NCBI RefSeq assembly: GCF_016735685.1
Contig: NZ_JAERRA010000001.1
Location: 1,550,001-1,614,000 of the forward strand
Reading direction: 5' to 3'
Length of the DNA stretch: 64,000 bases
Source: Piscinibacter lacus
GTDB taxonomy: Bacteria > Pseudomonadota > Gammaproteobacteria > Burkholderiales > Burkholderiaceae_C
Numbering within the stretch: the first letter of the stretch is position 1; each line of letters starts with the position of its first letter. The notes beneath the pieces are model-generated. The model was not told where the DNA came from and ran no database searches. It was given only the letters and a program-made list of their open reading frames with translations. The translations under genes and the position numbers were made by a program. Below, piece by piece: positions 18,273 to 27,316 of the stretch.

Positions 18273-21200
18273 GTGAAGACCTTGCCCCCCGACCTTTCCG
18301 CCCCCGAGGCGGCCCCCGCCGCCCCGCGCGCCGAGCGCCCGGCCCGCCCGCCGCATCCGCGAGACGCCGCTGCCGCGGCCACCCGCCCCGCGCCCACGCC
18401 GCTGCCGCCCATCACCTTTCCCGAAAGCCTGCCGGTTTCGGGCCGGCGCGAGGAGATTGCCGCCGCGATCCGCGACCATCAGGTCGTCATCGTCTGCGGC
18501 GAGACCGGCTCGGGCAAGACCACCCAGTTGCCCAAGATCGCGCTGGCCTTGGGCCGCGGCGCCGCCAACGCCCGGCCGGGCGAGCGCCCGCGCCTGATCG
18601 GCCACACCCAGCCGCGGCGCATCGCCGCCAGCAGCGTGGCCAAGCGCATCGCCGAGGAGCTGGGCACGCCGCTGGGCGAGGTGGTGGGCTACAAGGTGCG
18701 CTTCCAGGATCGGCTGCAGCCCGGGGCCAGCGTCAAGCTGATGACCGACGGCATCCTGCTGGCCGAGACGCAGACCGACCCGCTGCTGCTGGCCTACGAC
18801 ACCCTCATCATCGACGAGGCCCACGAGCGCAGCCTGAACATCGACTTCCTGCTCGGCTACCTGCGGCAGATCCTGCCGAAGCGGCCGGACCTGAAGGTGA
18901 TCGTCACCTCGGCCACCATCGATGCGGACCGCTTCGCGCGGCACTTTGGAAGCACCCGTCCGGCGCCGGGCCGCCCCAAGCCGGACGGCGCCCCCTCGGG
19001 GGGCAGCGACGAGCCGGAGCGAGGAGCGTGGGGGCAGACGTTCGTTCCTGCGCCGGTGCTCACCGTCAGCGGCCGGCTCTACCCGGTCGAGCAGCGCTGG
19101 CGGCCGATCTTCGACGACAAGGCCCCGGCGACTGCCAAGCCAGGCGAGGCCCCGAAGAAGCCCGAAGCCAAGCCCGAGCCCAGCGAGCGCCGTGAACCGA
19201 AGGACCGCGAGCTGCACGAGGCCATCGCCGACGCGGTCGACGAACTCTGGCGCGGCGGCGCCTCGGCCGGCGGCGACATCCTCGTCTTCCTGCCTGGCGA
19301 ACGCGAGATCCGCGAGGCCGCCGAGCACCTGCGCAAGCACCTGAGCCACCAGCCCGCGCACCGCGACGCGGACATCCTGCCGCTCTTCGCCCGCCTTTCG
19401 GCCGAGGAGCAGGACCGCGTCTTCCACAGCGGCGGGCGCAAACGCATCGTGCTGGCCACCAATGTGGCCGAGACCTCGCTGACGGTGCCCGGCATCCGCT
19501 ACGTCATCGACACCGGCCTGGCCCGCGTCAAGCGCTACAGCTACCGCAACAAGGTCGAGCAGTTGCTGCTGGAGCCGATCAGCCAGGCGGCAGCCAACCA
19601 GCGCGCCGGCCGCTGCGGCCGGGTCGCCAACGGCATCTGCATCCGGCTGTATGACGAGGCCGATTTCAGCGGCCGCTCGCGCTTCACCGACCCGGAGATC
19701 CTGCGCAGCTCGCTGGCCGGCGTGATCCTGCGGATGAAGTCGCTCAAGCTGGGCGATGTCGAGGCTTTTCCTTTCCTGGAAGCGCCGCCCAAGAAGGCCA
19801 TCGTCGACGGCTACGCCCTGCTGGCCGAGCTGGGCGCGGTGGACGAGGCCAACCAGCTCACCGCCATCGGCCGCGAGCTGGCCCGCCTGCCGCTGGACCC
19901 GCGCGTGGGCCGCATGATCCTGGCCGCGCGCGAGCGCCAGAGCCTGGCCGAGGTGCTGGTGATCGCCGCCGCGCTTTCGGTGCAGGACGTGCGCGACCGG
20001 CCCATCGAGCAGCAGCAGGCTGCCGACGAGAAGCACAAGAAGTTCGACGACGAACGCTCCGAGTTCGTCGGCTTGTTGAAGCTGTGGCAGTTCATCGAGG
20101 AAGGCCGCGGCCATGCCCTGGCCGCCCCGGCGGCTACGTCGCCGGCTGCGGAGTCGGCCCCCGGCGCGCGTCGCGTGCCGGCCCTGCCCACGCCTGCCGC
20201 GCCCAGCCACAAGCTCAGCCACCGCCAGCAGGAGAACCGGCTGCGTGAGCACTTCATCAGCCCGCGCCGCGTGCGCGAGTGGCGCGACATCCACAGCCAG
20301 TTGCTCACAGTCGTCACCGAGCAGGGCTGGCGCCTGAACCCCACGCCGGCCAGCTACGAGCAGATCCACCTGGCGCTGCTGACCGGCCTGCTGGGTAATG
20401 TGGGCTGCAAGAGCGAGGACGAAGACTGGTTTCTCGGCGCGCGCGGCATCAAGTTCTGGCGCCATCCCGGCGTGCACCTGAGCAAGAAGCCCGGCCGCTG
20501 GATCGTCGCGGCCGAGCTGGTCGAGACCACCCGGCTCTTCGCCCGCGGCCTGGCCGCCATCGACCCGACCTGGCTGCCCCAAGTGGCCGGCCACCTGCTC
20601 AAGACCCAGTTGCTGGAACCGCACTGGGAGAAGAAGGCCGCCGAGGTGGTCGCCCTGGAGCGCGCCACCCTCTACGGCCTGGTCGTCTACAACAACAAGC
20701 GCGTGAACTATGCGCGCCTCGACCTGCCCGCTGCCCGGCAGATCTTCCTGCGCGAGGCCCTGGTGCAGGGCGAGGTGCCGGCCGACTGGGAGCGCCGCCT
20801 GCCCTTCCTGGCCCACAACCGCAAGCTGATCGAGCAGGTCGAGCAGCTGGAGCACAAGGCCCGCCGCCAGGACGTGCTGGTCGACGAGGCCCTGATCGAA
20901 GCCTTCTACGAGCAGCACCTGCCCGCCGAGGTGGCCAGCGGCGCCAGCTTCGAGCGCTGGTACCGCGAGGCCGTGCGCGCCAACCCCAGGCTGCTGATGC
21001 TCAGCCGCGAGGAGCTGATGCGCCACGAGGCCGCCGGCATCACCACCGCGGCCTTCCCCAAGACCCTGCGCCTGGGCGGCATCGACTGCAAGGTCGACTA
21101 CCTGCACCAGCCCGGCGACCCCAAGGACGGCGTGACCGTCAGCCTGCCGCTGGTGGCCCTGAACCAGGCCAGCGAGGCCCGCTGCGACTGGCTGGTGCCC

Positions 21201-22562
21201 GGCATGCTGGAGGCCAAGGTGCTGGCCCTGCTCAAGAGCCTGCCGCAGCGCCCGCGCTCGCGCCTGGTGCCCCTGCCCGCCTTCGCGGCCGAGTTCTGCG
21301 AGCTGACGCCCTTCGGCGAAGGCCCGCTGCTCGATGCCCTGCTGGCCGCCGTGCGCGAGCGCAGCCAGCTTGCCGTGCAGAAGGCCGACTTCAAGCTCGA
21401 CCAGCTCCCGCCGCATCTGTTCATGAACCTGCGCGTGGTGGACGAGCACGGCCGCCAGCTCGGCATGGGCCGTCACCTGGCGGCGCTGAAGGCCGAGTTC
21501 GGCGGCCAGGCCCGCCACGCCTTCCAGGCCCTGGCGGCGCTGAAGCTGGCCGGCGCGGTGGCGGCGCCGGCGCCCGAGGCCGCGTCCGCCCCGTCCTCCG
21601 CGCCCGCAGGGGCCGCAGTCGCTGGCCCCTCGGCCGGCGGCGCCCGCCGCGTCGCCGCAGCAGCAGCCCCGCCCGCCGCTGCGGCGCCCCCCATGCCTGC
21701 TGCCAGCGCCCGCCACACCGCGTGGACCTTCGGCACCCTGCCCGAGCTGATGGAGCTGCGTGAACCCGGCCGTGGCGGCCAGACGCTGATCGGCTTCCCC
21801 GCCGTGCTGGACAAGGCCAGCCATGTCGAGATCGCCGTCTTCGACGAGCCCGACACCGCCGCCGCCGCCCACCGCAAGGGCCTGCGCCGCCTCTTCGCCC
21901 TGCAGCTCAAGGAGCCGCTGCGCGCGCTGGAGCGCCAGCTTCCCGGCCTGGTCGAAATGGGCGTGGCCTACATGCCGCTGGGCTCAGCCGATGAGCTCAA
22001 GGCCATGCTGCTCGGTCTGGCCATCGAGCGCGCATTCCTGGCCGATCCCCTGCCCGCCGACGCTGCGAGCTTCGCCGCCCGCCTGGCCGAAGGCCGGCCG
22101 CGCCTGGTGCTGATCGCGCAGGAAGTGGCCCGCCTGGGTCTGACCATCCTGCAGGAACACGCCCTGGCCCTGCGCAAGCTCAAGGACCGCAATCCGCCCA
22201 AGGACGTGGCTGAGGACGCCGCCACCCAGCTCGGCCGCCTCGTCGGCAAGCGCTTCCTCGACGACCACCCCTGGACGGCGCTGCAGCACCTGCCGCGCTA
22301 CCTCAAGGGCGTGCAGCTTCGCCTGGATAAATGCCGCGCCGATCCGCCGCGCGACGCCCAGAAGCTTGCCGAGCTGCGCCCGCTGGAACAGCGCCTGTGG
22401 CGCCGCCTGGCCGAGCGCAAGGGCGCCAGCGACGCCCGCCTGCAGGAATACCGCTGGCTGCTGGAGGAACTGCGCATCAGCCTCTTCGCCCAGGAGCTGC
22501 GCACCCCGCAGCCGGTCAGCGTCAAGCGCTTGGAAAAGGCCTGGGGGCAGTTGGAGGGGTGA
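18273..22562 (+). CDS. hrpA: ATP-dependent RNA helicase HrpA (DEAH type)
   Basis: Large DEAH-box helicase, in E. coli involved in mRNA processing and rescue of collided ribosomes. 1429 residues from GTG at 18273 (E. coli 1300). Walker A GETGSGKTTQLPK, the DEAH box in IIDEAHERSLNIDFLLGYL, TSATID, and motif VI QRAGRCGR are all present; the DUF3418 C-terminal region follows. Residues 227-259, between RHF and APVLTVSGRLYPVE, form a Pro/Gly/Ser-rich insertion encoded by palindromic GC-rich DNA that the E. coli protein lacks. Two more low-complexity Ala/Pro linkers occur near residues 620 and 1105-1145. A TTG at 18180 would add 31 atypical residues; no Shine-Dalgarno is seen for either start. Confidence 0.93.
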   Translation: MKTLPPDLSAPEAAPAAPRAERPARPPHPRDAAAAATRPAPTPLPPITFPESLPVSGRREEIAAAIRDHQVVIVCGETGSGKTTQLPKIALALGRGAANARPGERPRLIGHTQPRRIAASSVAKRIAEELGTPLGEVVGYKVRFQDRLQPGASVKLMTDGILLAETQTDPLLLAYDTLIIDEAHERSLNIDFLLGYLRQILPKRPDLKVIVTSATIDADRFARHFGSTRPAPGRPKPDGAPSGGSDEPERGAWGQTFVPAPVLTVSGRLYPVEQRWRPIFDDKAPATAKPGEAPKKPEAKPEPSERREPKDRELHEAIADAVDELWRGGASAGGDILVFLPGEREIREAAEHLRKHLSHQPAHRDADILPLFARLSAEEQDRVFHSGGRKRIVLATNVAETSLTVPGIRYVIDTGLARVKRYSYRNKVEQLLLEPISQAAANQRAGRCGRVANGICIRLYDEADFSGRSRFTDPEILRSSLAGVILRMKSLKLGDVEAFPFLEAPPKKAIVDGYALLAELGAVDEANQLTAIGRELARLPLDPRVGRMILAARERQSLAEVLVIAAALSVQDVRDRPIEQQQAADEKHKKFDDERSEFVGLLKLWQFIEEGRGHALAAPAATSPAAESAPGARRVPALPTPAAPSHKLSHRQQENRLREHFISPRRVREWRDIHSQLLTVVTEQGWRLNPTPASYEQIHLALLTGLLGNVGCKSEDEDWFLGARGIKFWRHPGVHLSKKPGRWIVAAELVETTRLFARGLAAIDPTWLPQVAGHLLKTQLLEPHWEKKAAEVVALERATLYGLVVYNNKRVNYARLDLPAARQIFLREALVQGEVPADWERRLPFLAHNRKLIEQVEQLEHKARRQDVLVDEALIEAFYEQHLPAEVASGASFERWYREAVRANPRLLMLSREELMRHEAAGITTAAFPKTLRLGGIDCKVDYLHQPGDPKDGVTVSLPLVALNQASEARCDWLVPGMLEAKVLALLKSLPQRPRSRLVPLPAFAAEFCELTPFGEGPLLDALLAAVRERSQLAVQKADFKLDQLPPHLFMNLRVVDEHGRQLGMGRHLAALKAEFGGQARHAFQALAALKLAGAVAAPAPEAASAPSSAPAGAAVAGPSAGGARRVAAAAAPPAAAAPPMPAASARHTAWTFGTLPELMELREPGRGGQTLIGFPAVLDKASHVEIAVFDEPDTAAAAHRKGLRRLFALQLKEPLRALERQLPGLVEMGVAYMPLGSADELKAMLLGLAIERAFLADPLPADAASFAARLAEGRPRLVLIAQEVARLGLTILQEHALALRKLKDRNPPKDVAEDAATQLGRLVGKRFLDDHPWTALQHLPRYLKGVQLRLDKCRADPPRDAQKLAELRPLEQRLWRRLAERKGASDARLQEYRWLLEELRISLFAQELRTPQPVSVKRLEKAWGQLEG

Positions 22563-22592
22563 GGGCGCTGGCGCGTACCCCACAATGCCCCC

Positions 22593-23159
22593 ATGTTCTT
22601 CAACCTGCCCACCGCCCTCACTTGGGCGCGCATCGTCGCCATCCCGCTGATCGTGGGCCTGTTCTACCTGCCGATCGAGGTGGTCACGCAGAACGTCTGG
22701 GCGACCGGGCTGTTCATCGTGGTGGCGCTGACGGACTGGGCCGATGGCTGGCTGGCGCGGCGGATGAACCTGACCTCGTCCTTCGGCGCCTTCCTGGATC
22801 CGGTGGCGGACAAGTTCCTGGTCTGCGCGGCCCTGCTGGTGCTGGTGCACCTGGGCCGGCTGCATGCGCTGGTGGCGCTGGTGATCATCGGTCGGGAGAT
22901 CGCGATCTCCGCGCTGCGTGAATGGATGGCGCAGATCGGCGCCTCGGGCAGCGTGGCGGTGCACATGGTCGGCAAGCTCAAGACGATGGTGCAGATGGTG
23001 GCCATCCCCTTCCTGCTCTACGACGGCCGGCTGTTCGACGCGATCGACACGCGCTTCTGGGGCACCTTGCTGATCCTGGTGGCCGCCGCGCTGACGATCT
23101 GGTCGATGGTCTATTACCTGCAGAAGGCGCTGCCGGAGATCCGCGCCAAGGCGCGCTGA
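22593..23159 (+). CDS. pgsA: CDP-diacylglycerol-glycerol-3-phosphate 3-phosphatidyltransferase
   Basis: Committed step to phosphatidylglycerol and cardiolipin, using the CDP-diacylglycerol made by CdsA. 188 residues with several membrane segments. The CDP-alcohol phosphotransferase signature is complete: D-x2-DG-x2-AR-x8-G-x3-D-x3-D, seen as DWADGWLARR followed by FGAFLDPVADK. ATG at 22593 lacks a Shine-Dalgarno sequence; CACAAT ends 6 nt before it. It lies 30 nt after hrpA and 6 nt before an EamA permease. Confidence 0.94.
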   Translation: MFFNLPTALTWARIVAIPLIVGLFYLPIEVVTQNVWATGLFIVVALTDWADGWLARRMNLTSSFGAFLDPVADKFLVCAALLVLVHLGRLHALVALVIIGREIAISALREWMAQIGASGSVAVHMVGKLKTMVQMVAIPFLLYDGRLFDAIDTRFWGTLLILVAAALTIWSMVYYLQKALPEIRAKAR

Positions 23160-23165
23160 GGCCGG

Positions 23166-24056
23166 ATGCGCCTTGTCTCCCCGGGCGCCGTCTGGCGCGT
23201 CGTGCCGGCGGTCTTCGTGCTGATCTGGAGCACGGGCTTCATCGTCGCGCGCTACGGCATGCCGCATGCCCCGCCGATGGGTTTCCTGAGCTGGCGCTAT
23301 GCCCTGTCGATCGCCTGCTTCGGCGTCTGGATCGGGCTGAGCGGTGCGCGCTGGCCGCAGGGCCGGGCGGCCTGGGGGCATCTGGCCGTGACCGGCCTCT
23401 TGATGCAGGCCGGCTACCTGGGCGGGGTGTGGGCCGCCGTGCGGCTGGGGCTGGGCGCGGGTGCGGTGGCGCTGATCGTCGGCCTGCAGCCGGTGCTGAC
23501 GGCGCTGTGGCTGGCTTCGCGCGGTGCGCCGGGCGATGGCGGTCGGGTCGCGCCGCTGCAGTGGGCGGGCCTGGCCCTGGGCCTGGCCGGCCTGGCGCTG
23601 GTGGTGGGCCGCAAGCTGGGGCAGGGCGAGGTGAACGGGCCCAATCTGCTGATGGCCCTCCTGGCCCTGGCCTCGATCACCGTCGGCACGCTCTACCAGA
23701 AGCGATTCGTGGCGCCCTGCGATGCGCGCACCGCCGGCTGCGTGCAGATGCTGGCCGCGCTTGCGGCCACGCTGCCGCTGGCGGCGCTGGAGACGGCGCC
23801 CATCGACTGGCATCCAGAGATGGTCGGCGCCCTGGCCTGGTCCGTCCTGGGCCTGACGCTGGGCGCCAGCAGCCTGCTCTACATGATGATCCAGCGCGGC
23901 GCGGCCGCCGCGGTGACGAGCTGGCTCTACCTCGTGCCGCCGACCACCGCCCTGATGGCCGCCGTGCTCTTCGGCGAGCCGCTGGGCCTGGACGTGCTGG
24001 TCGGCACCGCGCTGACGGCAGCCGGCGTGGCCCTGGTGCAGCGCGCCGCGCGCTGA
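23166..24056 (+). CDS. EamA/DMT-family transporter
   Basis: Integral inner-membrane protein of the drug/metabolite transporter superfamily. 296 residues forming about ten hydrophobic segments in two EamA repeats; the first repeat starts VFVLIWSTGFIVARYGMPHAPP, the second around ALASITVGTLYQKRF. The substrate cannot be told from sequence; relatives export amino acids, sugars or drugs. It starts 6 nt after pgsA, so it is probably co-transcribed, and it converges on a second EamA gene across a perfect inverted repeat. Confidence 0.88.
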   Translation: MRLVSPGAVWRVVPAVFVLIWSTGFIVARYGMPHAPPMGFLSWRYALSIACFGVWIGLSGARWPQGRAAWGHLAVTGLLMQAGYLGGVWAAVRLGLGAGAVALIVGLQPVLTALWLASRGAPGDGGRVAPLQWAGLALGLAGLALVVGRKLGQGEVNGPNLLMALLALASITVGTLYQKRFVAPCDARTAGCVQMLAALAATLPLAALETAPIDWHPEMVGALAWSVLGLTLGASSLLYMMIQRGAAAAVTSWLYLVPPTTALMAAVLFGEPLGLDVLVGTALTAAGVALVQRAAR

Positions 24057-24074
24057 GGCCCGGCCTGCCCGCGC

Positions 24075-24105
24075 CGCTTCAGGCTCAGGCCCTGAGCCTG
24101 AAGCG
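24075..24105. terminator. Perfect inverted repeat shared by convergent EamA genes
   Basis: Two 15-bp arms (24075-24089 and 24091-24105) with a single central base form a 31-bp palindrome 18 nt after the rightward EamA stop. It overlaps the stop codon and last codons of the leftward EamA gene. There are no T-runs, so it could work as a bidirectional terminator or as an mRNA 3'-end stabiliser. Confidence 0.6.
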
Positions 24106-24996
24106 CATGCGCCCAGGCATCGCCCCCAGCAGAAGGCCGCCCAGGGCCAGGGCATAGGCCAGGGCATGACCCGGCCCGGCGCGTTCGCCGCCCACCAGCA
24201 GGCCCACGGCGGCGGCACTCAGCGGCAGCAGCACGGTGAAGAGGCCGGCGGTGCTCGCCGGCAGCACGCTCAGGCCGCGCATCCACAGCCAGACGGCCAG
24301 CACGCTGGCCATCAAGGCATAGGCCAGCAGCCCGGCCCAGGCCCCGGCCGGCACGGCCGCCGCCGGCCAGGCGGGCAGGGCGGCCAGGCCCAGCGGCAGG
24401 CAAAGCACCAGGCACCACAGATTGATGCCGGCGGTGATGAAGCGCGGCGCATGGCGCCCGCTCAGGCGCTTGCCCAGCACGGCTTGCAGCGCCTCGCAGC
24501 CCAGCGCGCCGAGCAGCAGCGGCAGGCCCCAGGGGTCGGCCGCGGCGCTGGGCCCGGCATGTCGCAGCCAGGCCAGCAGTGCGATGCCGGCACCGCCCAG
24601 GGCCACGGCCCCGCCCAGGCGCGGCCCCGGCTTCTCGCCGAGCAGGGCCCAGGCTAGCAGGGCCACCGCGGCCGGCAACGCGGCCATCACCGAGCCGGCC
24701 AGCAGCGCGCCGCCGCGCGCCACGCCCTCCAGCATCAGCACCGTGAACAGCACATTGCCGAACAAGGCCTGCACGAAGAGCAGGCGATGCTCGCTGGCGC
24801 TGAGCGCCGGCGCCCCGGCCGGCCGCCGCAGCCAAGGCAGCATCAGCAGGCCGGCCAGCAGGAAGCGCAGGCTGGCCAGCACGGCCAGCGGAAACCAGGC
24901 CAGCAGCAGCGGTGCCGCGCTCACATAGACCCCCACCAGCAGCATGCTGCCGGCCAGGCTGAAGGCGGCGCCACGCGGGCTGAGCGGGGGGTTCAT
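24085..24996 (-). CDS. EamA/DMT-family transporter
   Basis: Second inner-membrane EamA permease, 303 residues with about ten hydrophobic segments. It begins MNPPLSPRGAAFSLAGSMLL and contains the characteristic SLRFLLAGLLMLP segment; the second repeat follows ALGCEALQAVLGKRLSG. It is not a close copy of the rightward EamA protein, so this is not a recent duplication. Its start overlaps the truC stop by 4 nt, placing it last in a leftward ychJ-truC-eamA operon. Its last codons lie inside the 31-bp palindrome. Substrate unknown. Confidence 0.86.
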   Translation of the reverse strand: MNPPLSPRGAAFSLAGSMLLVGVYVSAAPLLLAWFPLAVLASLRFLLAGLLMLPWLRRPAGAPALSASEHRLLFVQALFGNVLFTVLMLEGVARGGALLAGSVMAALPAAVALLAWALLGEKPGPRLGGAVALGGAGIALLAWLRHAGPSAAADPWGLPLLLGALGCEALQAVLGKRLSGRHAPRFITAGINLWCLVLCLPLGLAALPAWPAAAVPAGAWAGLLAYALMASVLAVWLWMRGLSVLPASTAGLFTVLLPLSAAAVGLLVGGERAGPGHALAYALALGGLLLGAMPGRMRFRLRA

Positions 24997-25946
24997 GGGC
25001 GCGGCGGCGCGCGCCCGGCCCGGGCGTGCGGGGCGGGGGGCGATGGGCTGGCGCGTCCGTCCCGGCCCATCAAGCGACTTACGGCGTCCGGCCCGTCCGA
25101 CCCGCCCGGCCCATCCGGCCCACCCGGCCCACCCGGCCCACCCCGCTCGTCCAGCCCCGCCGGCAGCTCGGGCGGCGTGGCGCCCCAGGCCGCTTCCGGC
25201 CACGGCGTCTGCCAGCCGGGCCAGGCGGCCAGGGCCTGCCAGTCGGCATTCCAGGGGGCGTGTAGTGGCGAGGCCAGGTGCAGCCAGCCGCCGTCCGGGT
25301 GCGGCAGGCCCAGGGCCTGGGCATGCAGCCACAGCCGCGGCCGGCCCAGGGCGGCGGCCCACCAGCGGTTGTGCTCGCCCTTGCCGTGGGTGGCGTCGCC
25401 GACCAGGGGATGGGCCAGGTGCTTCAAGTGGCGGCGGATCTGGTGGCGCCGGCCGCTGCGCGGCCAGGCGGCAACCAGGGCATAGCGGCTTTGCGGATGG
25501 CGCGGGTCGGCGCCGCCGTCCACCGCCAGCCGGGCCAGGGGCGCGAAGGCCGTCCAGGCCGGCTGGGCGGGGGCTTCGGGGCCGGCGTCCTCGGGCCGCA
25601 GCGGGTGGTCGACGGCCACCGGCCCGGCGGGCCAGCCGCGCACCAAGCCCAGGTAGTGCTTGCGCACCCGGCCTTCCAGGAAGGGCGCCTGCGCCGCCCG
25701 CGCCGCGGCGGGCGTGCGGGCCAGCAGCAGCACGCCGGAGGTGCCGCGGTCCAGCCGGTGCACCGGCAGCAGCCAGGCGCCAAGCTGGGCCTTGAGCCGG
25801 CGCTGCACGGTGTCGGTGTTGGCGGCATCGAGCGGGCTGCGGTGCACCAGCAGGCCGGCCGGCTTGTGCACGGCCAGCCAGTCGCCGGCCTCGTGCAGCA
25901 CGGTCAGCGGGGCGGTGTCCGCGCCGTCGTGGCCGATGGGGTTCAT
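24993..25946 (-). CDS. truC: tRNA pseudouridine synthase C
   Basis: RluA-family pseudouridine synthase; E. coli TruC modifies U65 in tRNAs. 317 residues against about 260 in E. coli. The first part is TruC-like: LAVHKPAGLLVHRSPLD, the catalytic Asp in VHRLDRGTSGVLLL, GRVRKHYLGLVRGWP, and GRRHQIRRHLKHLAHPLVGD. The last 55 or so residues are a Gly/Pro/Asp/Ser tail (GGPGGPGGPDGPGG) encoded by 9-bp tandem repeats, followed by an Ala/Arg/Pro stretch; I know of no such tail in the family. Overlaps at both ends (ATGA) indicate coupling with ychJ and the EamA gene. Confidence 0.9.
   Translation of the reverse strand: MNPIGHDGADTAPLTVLHEAGDWLAVHKPAGLLVHRSPLDAANTDTVQRRLKAQLGAWLLPVHRLDRGTSGVLLLARTPAAARAAQAPFLEGRVRKHYLGLVRGWPAGPVAVDHPLRPEDAGPEAPAQPAWTAFAPLARLAVDGGADPRHPQSRYALVAAWPRSGRRHQIRRHLKHLAHPLVGDATHGKGEHNRWWAAALGRPRLWLHAQALGLPHPDGGWLHLASPLHAPWNADWQALAAWPGWQTPWPEAAWGATPPELPAGLDERGGPGGPGGPDGPGGSDGPDAVSRLMGRDGRASPSPPAPHARAGRAPPRP
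25090..25143 (-). repeat. 9-bp tandem repeat in the 3' part of truC
   Basis: Six copies of a 9-mer, consensus GGCCCACCC on the plus strand; three central copies are identical and the outer ones carry one to three changes. Since the unit is a multiple of three, gain or loss of copies only lengthens or shortens the Gly-Pro tail of TruC. Confidence 0.85.
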
Positions 25947-26407
25947 GCGCCGCCAGCGGGCAGGCCGCTCGCCGGGTCCACGCCATCAAGGTAGAGCCAG
26001 CGGCCGTCCACCCGCAGGAAGCGGCTGCGCTCATGCAGCCGGTGCGCCCGGCCGCCAAGCTTGCTGCGGGCGATGAACTCGACCTCGGCCGCATCGGGCC
26101 CGGTGCTGCGCGCGGCCTTCACGCTCAGGCCCAGCCAGCGCAGGCCGGGGGGATCGGGCTCCAGCGCGGCGGGCCGGGTGTCGTGGTGCCAGGTGGCCAG
26201 CAGCTCCTCGCGGCGGCCGAGCACGAAGGCGCTGTAGCGCGAGCGCATGAGGCTGGCCGCATCGGGCGCCTGGCCGCAGCCGGCGCCGTGGTAGCGGCCG
26301 CAGCAGTCGGCATAGCGGCGGCCGGCGGCGCCGAGGTCGCAAGGGCAGGGCGCCGCAGCGGCAAGCGGGGCCGGCGCGGCGGCGGCAGGGGCGGGCGGAG
26401 GGGCCAT
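25943..26407 (-). CDS. ychJ: YchJ-family protein (UPF0225, SEC-C motif)
   Basis: Conserved cytosolic protein of unknown biochemical role. 154 residues (E. coli 152). An Ala/Pro-rich start leads to the zinc-binding CPCDLG...[10 protein letters not shown] motif (a SEC-C-like cysteine cluster); the core continues [24 protein letters not shown] and ends in an NTF2-like segment with [18 protein letters not shown]. It is the first gene of the leftward operon and its stop overlaps the truC start by 4 nt. An in-frame start at 26530 would overlap the yaaA gene and is unlikely. Confidence 0.88.
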   Translation of the reverse strand: MAPPPAPAAAAPAPLAAAAPCPCDLGAAGRRYADCCGRYHGAGCGQAPDAASLMRSRYSAFVLGRREELLATWHHDTRPAALEPDPPGLRWLGLSVKAARSTGPDAAEVEFIARSKLGGRAHRLHERSRFLRVDGRWLYLDGVDPASGLPAGGA

Positions 26408-26504
26408 GGGGTCGAGGATGCCATGCAGCCGGCGCGCGCCGCGCGGCCCTGCGCCGCACCGGGTCCCGGTGGTAGCCTTTCGCCGGATCGGAACCGGACC
26501 TTCC

Positions 26505-27284
26505 ATGCTGCTGCTGCTTTCCCCCGCCAAATCCCTGGACTACGAAACGCCCGAGCCGCCCGGCCTGGCCCACACCCTGCCGGCCTTTCGCGACGAGGCG
26601 GCCGAGCTGATCGAGCTGCTGCGTCCGCTGGATGCCGCCCAGGTGGCCGCGCTGATGGACCTCAGCGAGCCGCTGGCCGCGCTGAATGTCGGTCGCTTCG
26701 GCGCCTGGTCGAGCCGCTTCACCGCCGCCAACAGCAAGGCCGCCGTGCTGGCCTTCAACGGCGATGTCTACGAAGGCTTGCAGGCGACGAGCCTGGGTGC
26801 GGACGACTTGGCCTGGGCGCAGCAGCACCTGCGCATCCTGTCGGGCCTCTACGGCCTGCTGCGACCGCTGGACCGGCTGCAGCCCTACCGCCTGGAGATG
26901 GGCACCCGCCTGTCCAACCCGCGTGGCAAGGATCTCTATGCCTGGTGGGGGCCGCGCCTGGCCGAGGCCCTGGACCGTCAGCTTGCCAAGGATGCGCAGC
27001 CCCTGATCGTCAACCTGGCCTCGGAGGAGTACTTCAAGGCCGTGCCGCGCAAGGCCCTGAAGGCCCGCGTCGTGCACTGCGTGTTCGAGGAATGGAAGCC
27101 GGCGGGCTGGAAGATCGTCAGCTTCTATGCCAAGCGCGCACGCGGCCTGATGGCCCGCCACGCGATCCGCCAGCGCGCGAGCGAGCTGGACACGCTGCGC
27201 AGCTTCGCCGACGAGGGCTATGCCTTCGACCCGGCCGCCAGCGACGAGGAACGCCTCGTCTTCCGCCGCCGCAGCGCGGCCTGA
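26505..27284 (+). CDS. yaaA: Peroxide stress protein YaaA
   Basis: Cytosolic DNA-binding-fold protein that in E. coli is induced by OxyR and lowers free intracellular iron during H2O2 stress. 259 residues (E. coli 258). It starts [16 protein letters not shown], the family hallmark; [21 protein letters not shown] and GKDLYAWWG are conserved, and [11 protein letters not shown] lies further on. Divergent from ychJ with about 100 nt between. Its neighbours AhpC and AhpF, 5 kb downstream, share the peroxide theme. Confidence 0.96.
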   Translation: MLLLLSPAKSLDYETPEPPGLAHTLPAFRDEAAELIELLRPLDAAQVAALMDLSEPLAALNVGRFGAWSSRFTAANSKAAVLAFNGDVYEGLQATSLGADDLAWAQQHLRILSGLYGLLRPLDRLQPYRLEMGTRLSNPRGKDLYAWWGPRLAEALDRQLAKDAQPLIVNLASEEYFKAVPRKALKARVVHCVFEEWKPAGWKIVSFYAKRARGLMARHAIRQRASELDTLRSFADEGYAFDPAASDEERLVFRRRSAA

Positions 27285-27316
27285 AGCCTGCGCGCCTGCC
27301 CCGCGCCCGGTCCACG

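Noticed and set aside
18072..21872. A 1266-codon open frame antisense to hrpA and reaching into the argA start
   Set aside because: Composition is Gly/Ala/Gln/Leu/Val-rich without recognisable domains; hrpA on the other strand has all its helicase motifs.
25090..25143. Possible CRISPR array
   Set aside because: Units are 9 bp, contiguous and without spacers. The 47331-47394 array is rejected for the same reason.
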